Below are positions 21,641-33,069 of a stretch of DNA of 64,000 nucleotides, one piece after another. The notes beneath the pieces are model-generated. The model saw nothing but the letters and a program-made list of their open reading frames with translations. It was not told the origin of the DNA and ran no database searches. The position numbers and the translations under genes are program-made. Every line of letters starts with the position of its first letter. Position 1 is the stretch's first letter. Source of the DNA: Mycoplasma ovis str. Michigan (GTDB lineage: Bacteria > Bacillota_I > Bacilli_A > Mycoplasmatales > Mycoplasmoidaceae); NCBI RefSeq assembly GCF_000508245.1, contig NC_023062.1:633254-697253 (forward strand), read 5' to 3'.

Positions 21641-22255
21641 TTAGATTTCTTTACAACTAACTCTTCATTCTTTTATTCCGTATGTTTGTTCTTCTATTTG
21701 ACATTGTTTTTCATTAAATTCTTTTCCGCCCGCAACGTAGGTGAAAACACCTTGCAAATTAATCAACTCAGGAGTCAAATCTAGCCTTATAGAGTTAGAG
21801 TCTAAATCATCTTTTTCTCGTAATTTAATAACTAATTCCTTATGAGTAAATTTCAAGCTTTCAACTGCAATAGGCATTGAATATTTACTGTAGTAATATG
21901 CAAATTCTATTTGAGAACTACCTGTCGACAATCTACATGCTCTTATTCAGGAATCAATATTTGTCTTTGATCTCAAGATTTCCCTACATAAATCTGGATT
22001 TTCATATCTTTCCTTCAACTTATTTGCTGAAAAAACTAATTCAGAGGATACATCTCGCGGAATGAAATCAACTTCATCATCCTTCTCTTCTAATGAAGTT
22101 AATTCTGAATCTCCCTTATCAATAGAGTTTTCTACTTCTCGAGCTGTCTCAGAACTCTGGACACTTGAACCCTTAGTTCAAGAACTGAGAGGTAAAACAA
22201 CAGTAGCCCCAATTGTTGGAACAGATAATAAAGCTAACTTAAATGCAAAAATCAT
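21641..22255 (-). CDS. Family E secreted protein
   Basis: 204 aa from ATG at 22255, three TGA-Trp. Leader MIFAFKLALLSVPTIGATV, acidic linker, NPDLCREILRSK, WIRACRLSTGSSQIEFAYYY, PIAVESLKF, VAGGKEFNEKQCQIEE, WRVSC. Closely related to the copy at 38239: both end in the same WRVSC tail. Confidence 0.77.
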
Positions 22256-22288
22256 GAAAGATTAGATTCAAAAAACTGATAACGAGTT

Positions 22289-23008
22289 TTAAGTTACTTG
22301 ACACTGAACTGTTCAATCCTTGGAATTAATTTCTAGATTTCCTGTAGCTTTACAGTGTTTATCTGTAAATTTCTTACCTTTAACTGATTGCAGTGGAATA
22401 ACACTCTTTCCAGCTATTATATCCTCGAATTCAGATAACAACATTCTTTTATTTGTGGATCCATAATTATCTGACTTAGTCAAATTTACTACTAAATGGT
22501 TATAAGTAAATTCCAAATCTCTAACCCTTATGGGCATTGAGAATAGATTAGTATGATACATGAACTCTAAATCTGCCCCACCTTGAGAATTTCTGCAAAC
22601 TTCCACTTTAGTTTTTTCAGAAGTAGAAGCTAAAACAACCTTGCACAATGCAGGATTATTTACCCTATTTTTATATTCTTCAGCCTCAGATAATTTAGAT
22701 ACTTTGGTTGGGAAGGGGGAGTGAGCCTCTACTTTCTTTTCCTCTTTTGGTTGTGCGCCAGAAGCGCTAGTTTCTGTTCTAGAAGAAGCATCCTTAATTT
22801 GAGGCTTTTGACTTTCTTCTGCAGATTGTTCTCCTGTTGCAGGAAAATTATCTTCGGTATTTTGCCGTTGTCCCATTAATCCCTCTGACGTAGTAACTAC
22901 TTTAGATTCAGAGGAGTTTAAAAAAGATTTAGTAACGATTGTTGCAGTACCTGCGATTCCAGCGACAGCTGAACCTCCAACAAGAAGAACTTTTAAGGAA
23001 AGAGCCAT
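22289..23008 (-). CDS. Family E secreted protein
   Basis: 239 aa from ATG at 23008. Leader MALSLKVLLVGGSAVAGIAG, a long Glu/Ser/Lys linker, NPALCKVVLAST, KVEVCRNSQGGADLEFMYH, PIRVRDLEFTYNHLVVNLTKSD, KKFTDKHCKA, WTVQC. One TGA-Trp at 22313. Intact. Confidence 0.78.
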
Positions 23009-23080
23009 AATTTAAAAAACTCTAAAAATTAGTTAAATTTTATTGATTTTTCCTACAAAAGATTAACTACGTAAGACTAA

Positions 23081-24043
23081 TTAAACTCCTGCTTTTTTAG
23101 TAATCTTTCAAATCTTTTGTGTTCCAGTTCCTCCAGTAATCTCTAGCTGGCACTGCTTGTCAGTGAATGATTGGGTTCCCATATCTGAAGGATTCATTAA
23201 TCCTTTGCCAGTAAACATATCTGTAGCTTGAGATATATCCATTCAATGATTATTCATTCCTCAATAATCTGACTTGGTCAGATTAATCACTAATGAACTG
23301 TGGGTAAATCTCATATCTTTAATTCTTATTGGCATTTCTCCTATTTGAGGTTGATAATACATAAATTCCAAATCTATACTATCTTTAGACACTCTACATG
23401 CCTTTACACTGGAACTATCTTTAGTGGAAGTCAAGATATTTCTACACAAATCTGGATTTTCAGTTCTTTCTTTGTACTTAACAGCTTCTAAGGCATCGAT
23501 TGAAAGCTGTTGTGTTGTAGAAGTGGAAGTCACTTGTGCAGGTTGTCGAGAGATTCCTAACTTTGGACCCTCTTCCACTCTCTTAACTATTGGAGCTGGG
23601 CTAGAGTGACTTAAAGTTCTGCCAGAGGAATGTGATTGCGTAGAATCTGTTTTAACACCACTTATTTCAAGTCCTTTGTTCGTGGCCTCTCCCTCAACCC
23701 CTGTATCTGAGCCTGAGGAGATGGTAGAAACAGCCAAAGATGCCGTTAGTGCGGGTTGTTGAGGAGTTAATGGTTGGTCTTTTTGCTCCTCAGCTTTAGA
23801 AGTCTCTTCAACTACTGGTGAAGGTGATTCTTTTTGAGTAGTAGGTTGTTGAGAAACCTCTAAATTTGAAACATTCGCAACAACTCTTACACTGCCTTCT
23901 GAACTAACTGTCACACCAGCGTTATCAATAGAAGTTTGCGCTGTAACGCTAGAACTAGGTCGAGTTAAAACAACTGCAGTAGAGACTGCAGAAGTGGCAA
24001 ATATCCCGCCTCCCAGAATTAAAAGTTTGTGAGCTAACAACAT
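23081..24043 (-). CDS. Family E secreted protein, longest copy
   Basis: 320 aa from ATG at 24043, three TGA-Trp. Leader MLLAHKLLILGGGIFATSA, about 150 residues of Ser/Thr/Pro/Glu-rich linker, NPDLCRNILTST, VKACRVSKDSIDLEFMYY, QIGEMPIRIKDMRF, GTQSFTDKQCQLEI. The QIGEMPI block and MLLAHKL leader are shared with 38937, its counterpart in the second D-E block. Confidence 0.78.
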
Positions 24044-24208
24044 ACTACGGAATTAACGAAATTTTAAACTTAGCAACCATTTTGCACTTTCTTGTCTAAA
24101 AAATACTTTTCATTCTGTATATTTATTTTCTCCAAAGAGAATCTTTCAAAAGAAAAGTCACTATAAAGACTTTCTCCTTCGGCTTCCAACTTTTAACCGA
24201 TTTTCAAC

Positions 24209-25293
24209 CTATTGCCCCTTAGTCTTCAAAATATTCATATTTTCTAATAATGATTGTGCCACTTGTAACTCAATATGTGAGCCAACATTGGCAGAAGCTT
24301 CATTCAATTGTTTCTCTTGTAAATCAAAATGATTCGTTGCCCTTCACCACCCTCACATTGCTCTATCGCTAACTAATTGTCTTTTTGCCTTTTCAATAGT
24401 TGCGACAGAACTATTCAAAACAGAAATAGCTTTTCTGTAACTGTCTTCGTCTTTGAAGAAATGTTTATAAGGGTTTTGACTTCAACCCCCTCAGTCATTT
24501 TTAAACATTTTCATTCCCTTTCCACCTTGTTTAGTTAATCGAATTTTGTCTTGAAGCCAGTTAATTGTTCTTAAGGAGGACTTTATTTCCTCTAAAGAAG
24601 GCCTGCTAGTTTGTCTTTGGGCAGATAACTGACCATCCTCTAGTTTTTTGATGGCATCTAGGCCATCCATTAATTTAGTTTTTTCATCTAAAAGAGTACT
24701 GAAAAACTCATACATTTTTTGCAAACTTTTTCTTTCTTCTTTAGAAATTGGGGTCGCCGACCCTTTTTTTGTCTTTTCTTTAGATCATTGTTCAACTTGC
24801 TTCTGTACTTTTTGGAAATTTTCTAGATGTTTTTGTTCAGATCCTTGTCTTCCATTTAAATATCGTTTGACAGCATAGTCATATTTTTCTTTAAGTTCTG
24901 ACTCTAAACTTACAACTTTATCTTCAACACTTATTTCACTCTTCAAGTCCTTAACTATAGACTGTATGCCTCCTTGATTATCTACAAAAGAACCTAATGA
25001 CAGATTTTTTGCATCTTTTCCTAAATCCAACGAAACCGTTGGTAGGTTAGTAGTAGACTCAGAAAACTTAAAGGGAGATTCTTGAGAACTACTTACTTCT
25101 CCTTTTAGAACTAATTGATTAGAACTGTTTTCCAGTAATTTGCTACCTAATTCCCCTATGTAATGCCCCCCCCGAAAATAGAAGAACTTAGACTATCAAA
25201 TATTCCATAATTGTTATTTAAAACAGGTATTATTGCACCATTAGCTCCCAAGAAACCAACACTTCCTAGTAATAACTTTGATCTACCACTCAT
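24209..25293 (-). CDS. Family F coiled-coil-like protein, poly-G phase OFF
   Basis: ATG at 25293; leader SGRSKLLLGSVGFLGANG. A G8 run (25173-25166) follows about 40 residues in. With 8 G the frame ends in GGGIT and TAG; with 9 G it opens into HYIGELGSKLLENS and stays open to 24209, giving 1086 nt (361 aa). The body is rich in Lys, Glu, Leu and Gln with long helical stretches (KYDYAVKRYLNGRQG, KMYEFFSTLLDEKTKL), then NDWGGWSQNPYKHFF and a final helical block. No other lesion is seen, so this is a candidate for reversible switching. Confidence 0.78.
25166..25173 (-). repeat. Poly-G tract (G8)
   Basis: Eight G on the coding strand, context TTTTCGGGGGGGGCATTAC, inside the family F gene at 24209-25293; nine would put leader and body in frame. 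Confidence 0.9.
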
Positions 25294-25564
25294 TTATGCG
25301 TAACTAATGAATTATGGTTTAAGTCTTAGTTTCTAATTAATAATTAATTACAAAGAAGTTTATTAATGATTTAATTCCTTTTGAATTTCTTATCTGTAAT
25401 TTAACTGGCTTGCTGATCTGGCATAAAGAAATATTTATTAGTTACAAAATTAATCAAAAATTAATAGATTAAGAACAAAAAATAATACTTTCTGAAGATT
25501 GTTGCATCAATTATTTAAGTTAAAAAGACGCCAGTAAAATCTATAGAAAAACTTAGATTAATTT

Positions 25565-26560
25565 ATATCTTTTCTTTCCTCTTTGTTAGGAAAATATGAA
25601 ATGATTGCTTTAGGTTTGGGTGGAGGTACTGCAAGTTCCGTTGCAGGAATGTTATCTACTTATAAATCTACAGAAGTTGTTGTGTCAGAGGCAGATACTA
25701 AAGATGTAGGAGCCCAAACTCCAACAGAACAAGAAGACAAAGGTGATAGTGTTTCTGGTTTCGAATCACCTCAAGATGCTACTACTTCTGAAGAGGGGGC
25801 AACTAGTGAAAGTGTAAGTGAAGGAGACGGTGTTACTGCGCAACAGCCTTCGTTAGGACAAGAGATGGGGGTACAAGATCCTGATTTGGATGTAGAAGAA
25901 ATAAAGTCTACAACTGCAGACTCCGAAACAGGGGATAATGCAGACGGAAAAGTAAATCAAGCTGACAGTGATGAGCTAGGTACACCTAGTCTTCAGAAAT
26001 ATGATGATTTACAAGTTCAGGGAACTCCTACAAACGCAGAGGGTGGAGAAACTTCGGATATTCCTCTTGGAGACAAAAAAGATAGCGAAGGACCTAAAGT
26101 TGATCCAACAACAAAACAAATTGCGGAACCGAAAAGTAATGTGAAAATTGTTTCTGCGCAAGAACCTGTTTCCTCAGTTCCTGTAGCAAGTACTCCACAA
26201 ATCACAACAATTTCCCCTTAAGAATCCTCTAAAAAAGGTAGTTTCGCAATGAAATCAGGAGATTACGAGAACCTAGAAGATAAAGAATTTGAAGCTCAAG
26301 AATGTGACATAAAAGAAAACGGGGGACAAGTGTTCTTCACTTGCCCTTAAACTTTTTCTCGTCAACATACAGAAATTAATTTCTCTTTTAATCCCTCAGA
26401 ACACAGTGGTTTAAAAGGTAAAAATTGAAAAGAACTAAAGGAATTATCTATCTCCCCGAAACTGGAAAATATTATTGTAGGGTTTGTGTTTTATGGAGAT
26501 GAAAGTAATGAAATAGAGATTCCTCTCCCTTTACCGCAAGAACTATTAAATAGTTATTAA
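25565..26560 (+). pseudogene. Family A paralogue with ATA start position and two TAA stops
   Basis: ATA at 25565 aligns with the GTG/ATG of relatives (ATA TCT TTT CTT TCC); a TTG at 25583 is the only ordinary alternative. One frame then runs the full length but contains TAA at 26219 and 26348. The second falls in the CP-x motif, where the genes at 92 and 9201 have TGA-Trp (CPW), so it looks like a TGA to TAA change. Long acidic Thr/Glu/Asp-rich middle. Silent as sequenced, at least for the C-terminal domain. Confidence 0.7.
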
Positions 26561-26574
26561 TAGTTTTTTAAGAG

Positions 26575-27405
26575 GTGTCTTTTTCTCCATTATTGGCGGG
26601 CAAATACCTTTTAACTTCTTTAGGGATCGGTAGTGGAATTGCAGGAGCTTTTTTTGGAAAAGGTGATTCCAAATCAAACCAAGAACAAGTAGTTCAAAAA
26701 GAACTTTCTCCCTCTGAACTTCAAGCGGGAGAAGTCTTTAGATCAGGAACTACAGAACAGACATTTGTTGAAAGTTCTGAAGATACAGATAACAGTGGAG
26801 CACATAAGGATGACAAGTTAATTGTGGAAAATTCTCCACAAACAGTGAATAGGCCAGAGTCACAAACGCAACAAAATGTAGATTTACCAACTGAATCTAA
26901 TCTAGAACAAAAAGAGCAAGAGTCTAAAATTGCTCCAGAACTTCAACCAAATCAAAATATCCCAGTTAAAGTTGATTCTGTAAAAGCTCCAGAAACTTCT
27001 TTCTCCGCAATAGGAAAGGAACAACTTCAAGATGTTCCTTTGCCAAGAAGAAAAGCTAATCCTTCAAATAAAAGTTGATTCAATATTAGCTCTAGTAATT
27101 ACAATGATTTAGTTCTCAATGAGTTGGATCCTAATGATTGTCAGAAGAAAGTAGATGAACAACAAGTCACTTTTGTTTGTTCATGAGATATTTCTTCTTC
27201 TAAAGAAAAAACAAATATCAGCTTTTCTTTTGCTGTCTACGATTACCCTAATTTACAACAAAAGAATTGAGAAGATCTAAATGAGATTTCAATTTATCCA
27301 GAAGAAGACAATATTACTATAGGTTTGATATTTAATGATGATCTAGGAAGTGAAATCAAAGTTCCTATTGTTGCTCCTAAGGAATATTTAGAGCAAGTTA
27401 ATTAA
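26575..27405 (+). CDS. Family A secreted acidic protein, GTG start
   Basis: 276 aa from GTG. Leader SFSPLLAGKYLLTSLGIGSG, Gln/Glu/Ser-rich middle (about residues 35-165), then a W-FNISSSNYNDL strand, NDCQKKV, FVCSWDIS, TNISFSF, KNWEDLNEISI, EIKVPIVAPKEYL. Three TGA-Trp. It starts 14 bp after the previous copy and is intact, next to broken neighbours. Confidence 0.78.
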
Positions 27406-27498
27406 TAGATAAGTTATCAGAGCAAAAATCTTTTATAAAAGAGTTTTTTGAATAGCTTTAGATCGGTAATACATTTATTAAAAGTTAGTTAGATTATT

Positions 27499-27842
27499 GT
27501 GTCTTTTTACACTTCCTGAGTAGTTAAATATTTGTTAATTACTTTAGGAACAGGTGGTGGTATTGCAGGTACACCATTCTATTACCTTCTAGTTCTCCTT
27601 TAAGTTCTATTTCAAAAGATTCTCAAGTGACTGAAGACAATAAAGTTTCTGACACTTCGACAGTGGAAATCAGAGAAACTAGTCCCTCTACCGATATTCC
27701 TGTTTTGCAATCTCCAATTAAAAAGAAAGAACTTGATGATAAGTGGAATAAGTAAAACAGTTGTTTGAGTCACTCCTTATATGAAAAATGTAAATCTCTT
27801 CTCCCAACATGATTTATTTCCACTACATCTGGTTGAGATTAA
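27499..27842 (+). pseudogene. Chimeric remnant: family A leader with a 20429-type tail
   Basis: GTG at 27499 opens a family A leader (SFYTSWVVKYLLITLG, then a Gly-rich stretch). The frame ends soon after YYLLVLL; the next part is in another frame and ends in KELDDKWNK, a TAA (27752), NSCLSH, CKSLLPTWF. That tail is the C-terminus of the plus-strand gene at 20429 (CKKLLPTWFKL). A short, doubly broken hybrid between two families. Confidence 0.65.
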
Positions 27843-27874
27843 AGGAGTTTATTTATTAGTTAAAAGTTAGTATT

Positions 27875-28787
27875 ATGGCCCTTTTCTCCTTCTTTATTAT
27901 CTAAATACTTACTTTTTGCTATTGGATTAGGAAGTGGAGTTATAGGCACTGCGACTGGCACAATTAGTGTTAATAATTCACGGGAGCAGATAGTACAAAT
28001 TAAAGAGACTCAACAATCAACTAATGATGGTCTAGTTTCACAAGTTTCTGTTTCTTCTGTGCGAACCTTGCAAGACCCAGTTGAACCTCAAGAACATTCC
28101 GGAAATCACGGTGATGCTCATTCTTCTGAAATGGTTACAACTCCTGAAAGCGATGAAAAAGGGGATGCGAAGAAAGAGTCTCTAGGAAGAGAACAAGATA
28201 AAGAGCCTCCTTCAGAATCTTTAACAAGAGAGGCGCCAGAAGAAGTTCAAAGGCCGGAATTAGAACCATCTTCTATTGTTTCCAATGAAGGACAAGATCC
28301 GAAAGAACTTCATTTAGACACGCAAATTACATCTCCAGACAGCAAAAATACAGAAGGGAGTCCTGTTTCAATTTCCGAAACTCCCCCGCAACCTTCAGAT
28401 TTGCCAGAAGATTCAATAGATGAATCTTTATCTTCCTCTAAAGAGTCAAGTGTCTTAAAAGGAAGTGCATTCTCTATAAAACTAGGAAATTACAGTGATT
28501 TGGAAAGTATTGAATTGGAACCTAGAGAATGCAAAATAGATGTGAATAGGGATCAAGTCTCTTTTTCTTGTCCTCCAAGCGAATCAACTTTAAATACTCA
28601 AATTGATTTATCTTTCCCAATTTCTGAAGAACCGAAGCTCAAGGGTAAAGACTGAAAGAATTTAACAGAAATAACCATTTATTCTAGGGTCGATAACATC
28701 GGTTTAGGTTTGATATTTGACCAAGGAGACGGAGAAATAGAGATTCCTATTGAAGCTCCAGAAGAGTATCTACAACTAATGAAGTAA
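27875..28787 (+). pseudogene. Family A paralogue, frameshift right after the start
   Basis: ATG at 27875 gives MALFSFFII and TAA. Removing one C from CCC at 27879-27881 gives MAFSPSLLSKYLLFAIGLG and a frame open to the end. The middle is acidic, and the C-terminal domain (RECKIDV, FSCPPSES, QIDLSFPI, KDWKNLTEITI, EDEIEIPIEAPEEYLQLMK-like tail) is complete. It is one base from being intact. Confidence 0.7.
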
Positions 28788-28901
28788 TAAATAATTTCAC
28801 TTTTTAAGAGATATTTAATTTTTTTTAAAGCTGATTCTAGGAATTAACTGTAAACAAAGGATAGTTAGTAAACTAGCTTGACAATAATTTAGATTATTGT
28901 T

Positions 28902-29774
28902 ATGATCCTCTATCCTTCTAAAGTAGGCAAGTATTTATTGTCCTCTTTAGGATTGGGTAGTGGATTGACTGGAACTTTGTTCGCTGTATCTAGCCATAAC
29001 TATCCTCAAGAAAATGTTGTTCAAGTGGAAGATGACGTTTCACGAAATGTTGAAGGAGATGTTGAAACGCAGGAAAGTGAAGAATTTGATGCAACTTCTG
29101 GAGTTAAAGAAAATGTCGACGTACAGGGATTAGAGAGTCAAGCTGAATTGCAAATTCCTGAAAAAGACAATCAACACAATGAAGGTTCAAGAAAAGATTT
29201 CAAATTACAAACTGAGGAAGTTGCAAAAAATGAAATGGAACCACAAGAAGATAAAGGAAAACAAGATGAGGAGCCGGAAGGAGCGATTCTCCCTAAATCT
29301 CTGGAGACTTCAAGTGACAAATCAGAAACAACATCAGTAGCATCAGAACAAGTTCCTAAGGAAACTTTTCCTAAAACTTCTCCAGAAACAACTAAGGAAT
29401 CTACCCGTGCAGACCAAGCCATCCATTCCAAAGGAAATGGATTTTCATTTCAAAAAAAGGAATCTTCTGATATCTTGGCAGAAGGATATGAATGGTCAGT
29501 TAAGGAGTGCGATCGAAATGAAAAGGAAGGACTAATGACTTTTTCATGTCGTCAAATAGATGTTTCAACGCCTAACACTTTGATTACTTTCTCTCTTTCT
29601 CCTAATTCAATTCCAGAATTAAAAGATAAGGATTGATCTAAGTTACGAGAATTGTCAATTTCTTCCCCTAACTTAGACAATGAAATTACTTTAAAATTGG
29701 TGTTTGAAGATGGATATTCACAAAAACAAGTGGATATTCTTTTGAAAGAATTCAAAGACTCAAAGTCCAATTAA
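28902..29774 (+). CDS. Family A secreted acidic protein
   Basis: 290 aa from ATG; one TGA-Trp at 29634. Leader MILYPSKVGKYLLSSLGLG, about 150 residues rich in Glu, Ser and Gln, then SVKECDRNEKEG, FSCRQIDVS, TLITFSLSP, KDWSKLRELSI. Intact. Followed by a hairpin at 29799-29831. Confidence 0.8.
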
Positions 29775-29798
29775 AAGATTTATATAAGTTTTTCAAGT

Positions 29799-29831
29799 AT
29801 TTTTATTTCAAATGCCCAAAAAAATAAAAAT
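29799..29831 (+). terminator. Stem-loop after the gene at 28902
   Basis: ATTTTTATTT and AAATAAAAAT form a perfect 10-bp AT stem with a 13-base loop, 24 bases after the stop codon. Confidence 0.5.
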
Positions 29832-29916
29832 TACTCCATTTATTTAGAAAAAGAAAAGCGCAGGAAACAGCTTTTCAATTTCTTAATCTCAAATAAAATC
29901 CTTTGATTTTTAGTAA

Positions 29917-30468
29917 ATGATTGGATTAAGGCTTAATGCCATTGTTTCTGTGTTATCTATAAGTGGCTTGGGAGTTGGTGTTGCCTATGGGTCTTCAATA
30001 CTGATGGGGGAGGGGCATAAAACAATAAAGAAATCTTGAAAAATAGAGTCTCGTGAATGTCTAACTTGAACTTATGATTTTCTGTCAAGCACACTAATTG
30101 TTTGTCGCCCAAAAGATCAAGGTAGTCAAGTTCCTTCGTTCTATCTTTGATGGATTAAAGGAATGAATTTTGAAACTGGATTAGGGCAATACTTTTTCCC
30201 AATAGAAACCATAAATGTCTCTCAAAATAAGATCAAATTCACTTTTAAAAACGACTCTAAAGATTTGTCCGGAGATAAAGAGTTACACATGAAAAATTCA
30301 TACACTCAAAGACCTAAAATTGAGACACTGAACGGACAAAAATTAGAGGAAATATGCAAATTAGAAACAAATAATAATCTCAATTGTACCGGAACAGGAG
30401 GGGCGCAAGCATATTATTACAAATTAACACAACCACAAAATTTCAACATAGTTTCCGGAAATTATTAA
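29917..30468 (+). CDS. Family B-like secreted protein
   Basis: 183 aa from ATG, three TGA-Trp. Leader MIGLRLNAIVSVLSISGLG, ESRECLTWTYDFLSSTLIVC, FYLWWIKG, KFTFKNDSK, LEEICKLETNNNLNC. Like 2313, it keeps the two Cys pairs and the FYLWW core of family B but not its tail. Confidence 0.72.
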
Positions 30469-30708
30469 AGGAGACTCAATAATAATTTCAAAAGTTAAAA
30501 AATAAGTTTTTAGCTATTTTTGACAATTACATCATTCTTACCCAGATTGATGAAATTCAACAGTTTTGACCTTGTTTAAAAAGACTTAAATTTTGAAATA
30601 AATTACAAAAGATAAGTTCTAAGAGATTAATTTAATAATTGTTATTTCCTCAAAAAATTACTAATTAATAAGTTAGTTCGATTTATTTTGATAATTAAGA
30701 CTTTTCTG

Positions 30709-31782
30709 TTATTCCGGCTTAATTCATTCTACTAATTTACTTGCTACTTGCATTTCTAGATCTAGTATTGCTTCGGAAACGGCAACTTTAAACGAATTTT
30801 CGTGGCGTTTGATTTTTTCAATTCTTTTGGCATTTACTACATTTTCTCCCAATTTTCCCATCATTCCTTGTCCGGCCTGAAAATTCTTTAAAGAGCGTTC
30901 AGCCCTTTCTAATTTATCCATAACGGCTTTATATTCTTGTCTAGAGTTAAAAAAGACTCTAAAAGGATTTTGTTTTCAATTACCTCAACCATAAGTTTTT
31001 TCTTCTCCTTTTTGGTCTGGATTGAAAACTATTCGACCCGCTTCATCAAGATACTTAACTCTAATCTTTAGGTATTTCTTTTTCCAGTTAATTCATCTTA
31101 GAGCTCTACGAACATCTCTCCACTGGTGTTTCATTTTTATTAAAGAGTTTTTTATGCTATCTCCATTATCCAAACTAGTATCTCTTAATTTCAGTAACAA
31201 ACTATTAGTACTCTCTTGTAACTTAGCATGAATTAAATAAAGTTCTTGAAGAGATCTTTTTCCTCAAACACCTATTTCAGAAATAGATTTCTCTCCTGCT
31301 TTGATCTCCCTCTCTAATCCACCTTTACCTTTTCATTCAGTTATTTTCTCCCGTGCATCTTTTAAGTCTTGCAAATATTTAATCAAATCTTTGCCAGATG
31401 TATTTTTAGAGAAAACTCTTTGAGATTCTTGCTCAATTGAATTAATCTGATCTTCTCGGGAAATTTCAACGCGAATACCTTTTATCGCATCTTGAGAAGA
31501 ATTAGTGTTAGAGAGATTGTTTATTGAATCTATATGGATTGGGGAAGAGGTATCAGAAATATTAAGACTCGCGCCAGTAGTTATTCTGCTACCTCGATAA
31601 ACACCTTCTGCTAACTTTAAACCCTCTGAGTTAGCTCTTCCTATTTTTAAATTTGTTTTAGCTTGACTGTCACCGACAGTTAATCTGTTACTTAATTTTT
31701 GTTCCCCTATTCCTGCAACAGCAAAACTAGAACTATTCAGGGAGTTGAATATAAAAGGAGAAGCAATCCCATTTGCCCCCAA
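30709..31782 (-). CDS. Family F-like coiled-coil protein without a poly-G tract
   Basis: From TTG at 31782 (GANGIASPF) the frame is open to 30709, about 357 aa with seven TGA-Trp. By alignment the leader should begin about 14 codons earlier (KNWKIIGGIFALLGANG, to about 31824), but no ATG, GTG or TTG lies there, so the start is uncertain. The body has long helices (EREIKAGEKSISEIGVW, LQELYLIHAKLQES), GWGNWKQNPFRVFF and a final helix ending VEWIKPE. It lacks the G run of relatives. Confidence 0.68.
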
Positions 31783-32069
31783 AAGGGCAAAAATACCACC
31801 TATTATCTTTCAGTTCTTAAGTAGTGCGGGCTAGAAAGATTGAATTAAGAAAAGCAGAAAAATTAATGAAATTAACTATTTAATTTATAAATTTTCTTGT
31901 AAACAAATAAAAAATAAATTATACTATAGAGTCTTTTTTATGTAATTCCAACTGATTAATTCCATACTTGTTTTTCAATTGAGATGGAAATCTCTATACA
32001 GAGATTGATTCTGGAATTTACAATCAATGAAACATTAATTAAATAAAGAAAGCCATTTAGGTCACTCTT

Positions 32070-32972
32070 ATGGCATTGTATTCATCGCAATATAAATATT
32101 TATTTGTTGCATTAGGGGTTGGCGTTTCCCTTGCCGGTACGTTTGTCCAGAAATCCGGTCTTTTACCAAATAGTATGGTTAAAGCTCAAGAAGAGACGAC
32201 AAATGTTGGCACAGAAGAAGAAACGCAAGTTCAGATAGCAAAAACACACTTAAAACAGACAACTGATTCCTCGGGCGAGAATCAACATGAATTTGCAGAA
32301 CCAAATGAAGAAACTGAGACACATGTAGATGAAGTTAAAAATAGAGAAAAATCTGATAACCCTGCACGAGTACAGGCGTCTGAAATTAGAGAAACTACAG
32401 GTGAACCGATTCTTCCGGATAAAGGATGAGAAGTCAATCGCATTCAAGAAGATACTCTAATCCCGACCCCCGAGACAAAGCCTTTGACAATAAAAGTAAA
32501 GGAACCTCCTGTTCAGTCAGCTCAAATTAAGGAAGCAAGTCTCAAAGAGGAAATTCACGAGATTGTCTCCGATGACACAGAAGAAGACAAAAAAGTATTA
32601 ACAGAAAATCATATTCCTTCCAAAACATCAACTTCTTTTGGAAAGAATTGATTCTCGATGAATGCTGAAGCTTCTTCAATAACAGAAGAGGGATATGAAT
32701 GATCAATTAATGATTGTGTTTAAAGTCGAAAAGGGGATCAAATCATTTTTAAATGCAACTTAGACCTTGTCAAATCTAAATCAATTGTTGAACTGGCTTT
32801 CTCTTCCGAACTAGTTCCCGAGCAAAAACAAAAAGATTGAACTAAATTGCAAGAATTATCAATTACGGAACCCAATCTAGAGAATGTAGTTACTCTGGAT
32901 TTATTATTTAGTGATGATTTGGCAAATCCAGTAAAAATCCCACTTAATCATCTGAATTCAAAGGTAGATTAA
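32070..32972 (+). pseudogene. Family A paralogue with one TAA in the C-terminal domain
   Basis: ATG at 32070 and a single open frame (MALYSSQYKYLFVALGVG, acidic middle, NWFSMNAEA, EWSINDCV) up to TAA at 32721, then on in the same frame through FKCNLDL, VELAFSS, KDWTKLQELSIT to 32972. Five TGA-Trp. The stop removes the conserved Cys-pair domain; a truncated secreted product of 217 aa could still be made. Confidence 0.68.
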
Positions 32973-33069
32973 AAATAATTACATAAAAAATGTAAATCTC
33001 TTTTTTCGAGACAGTTTATTTAAGATACAACATACTTAGTGTAGAGATTTTTTAACTAGTTAAATCCCT

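Noticed and set aside
22062-22265. Plus-strand ORF of 67 codons
   Set aside because: Shadow of the intact minus-strand family E gene at 21641-22255.
28878-28906. Textbook promoter TTGACA-17 bases-TATGAT
   Set aside because: The -10 element overlaps the ATG of the gene at 28902, so transcription would begin inside the gene. Probably chance.
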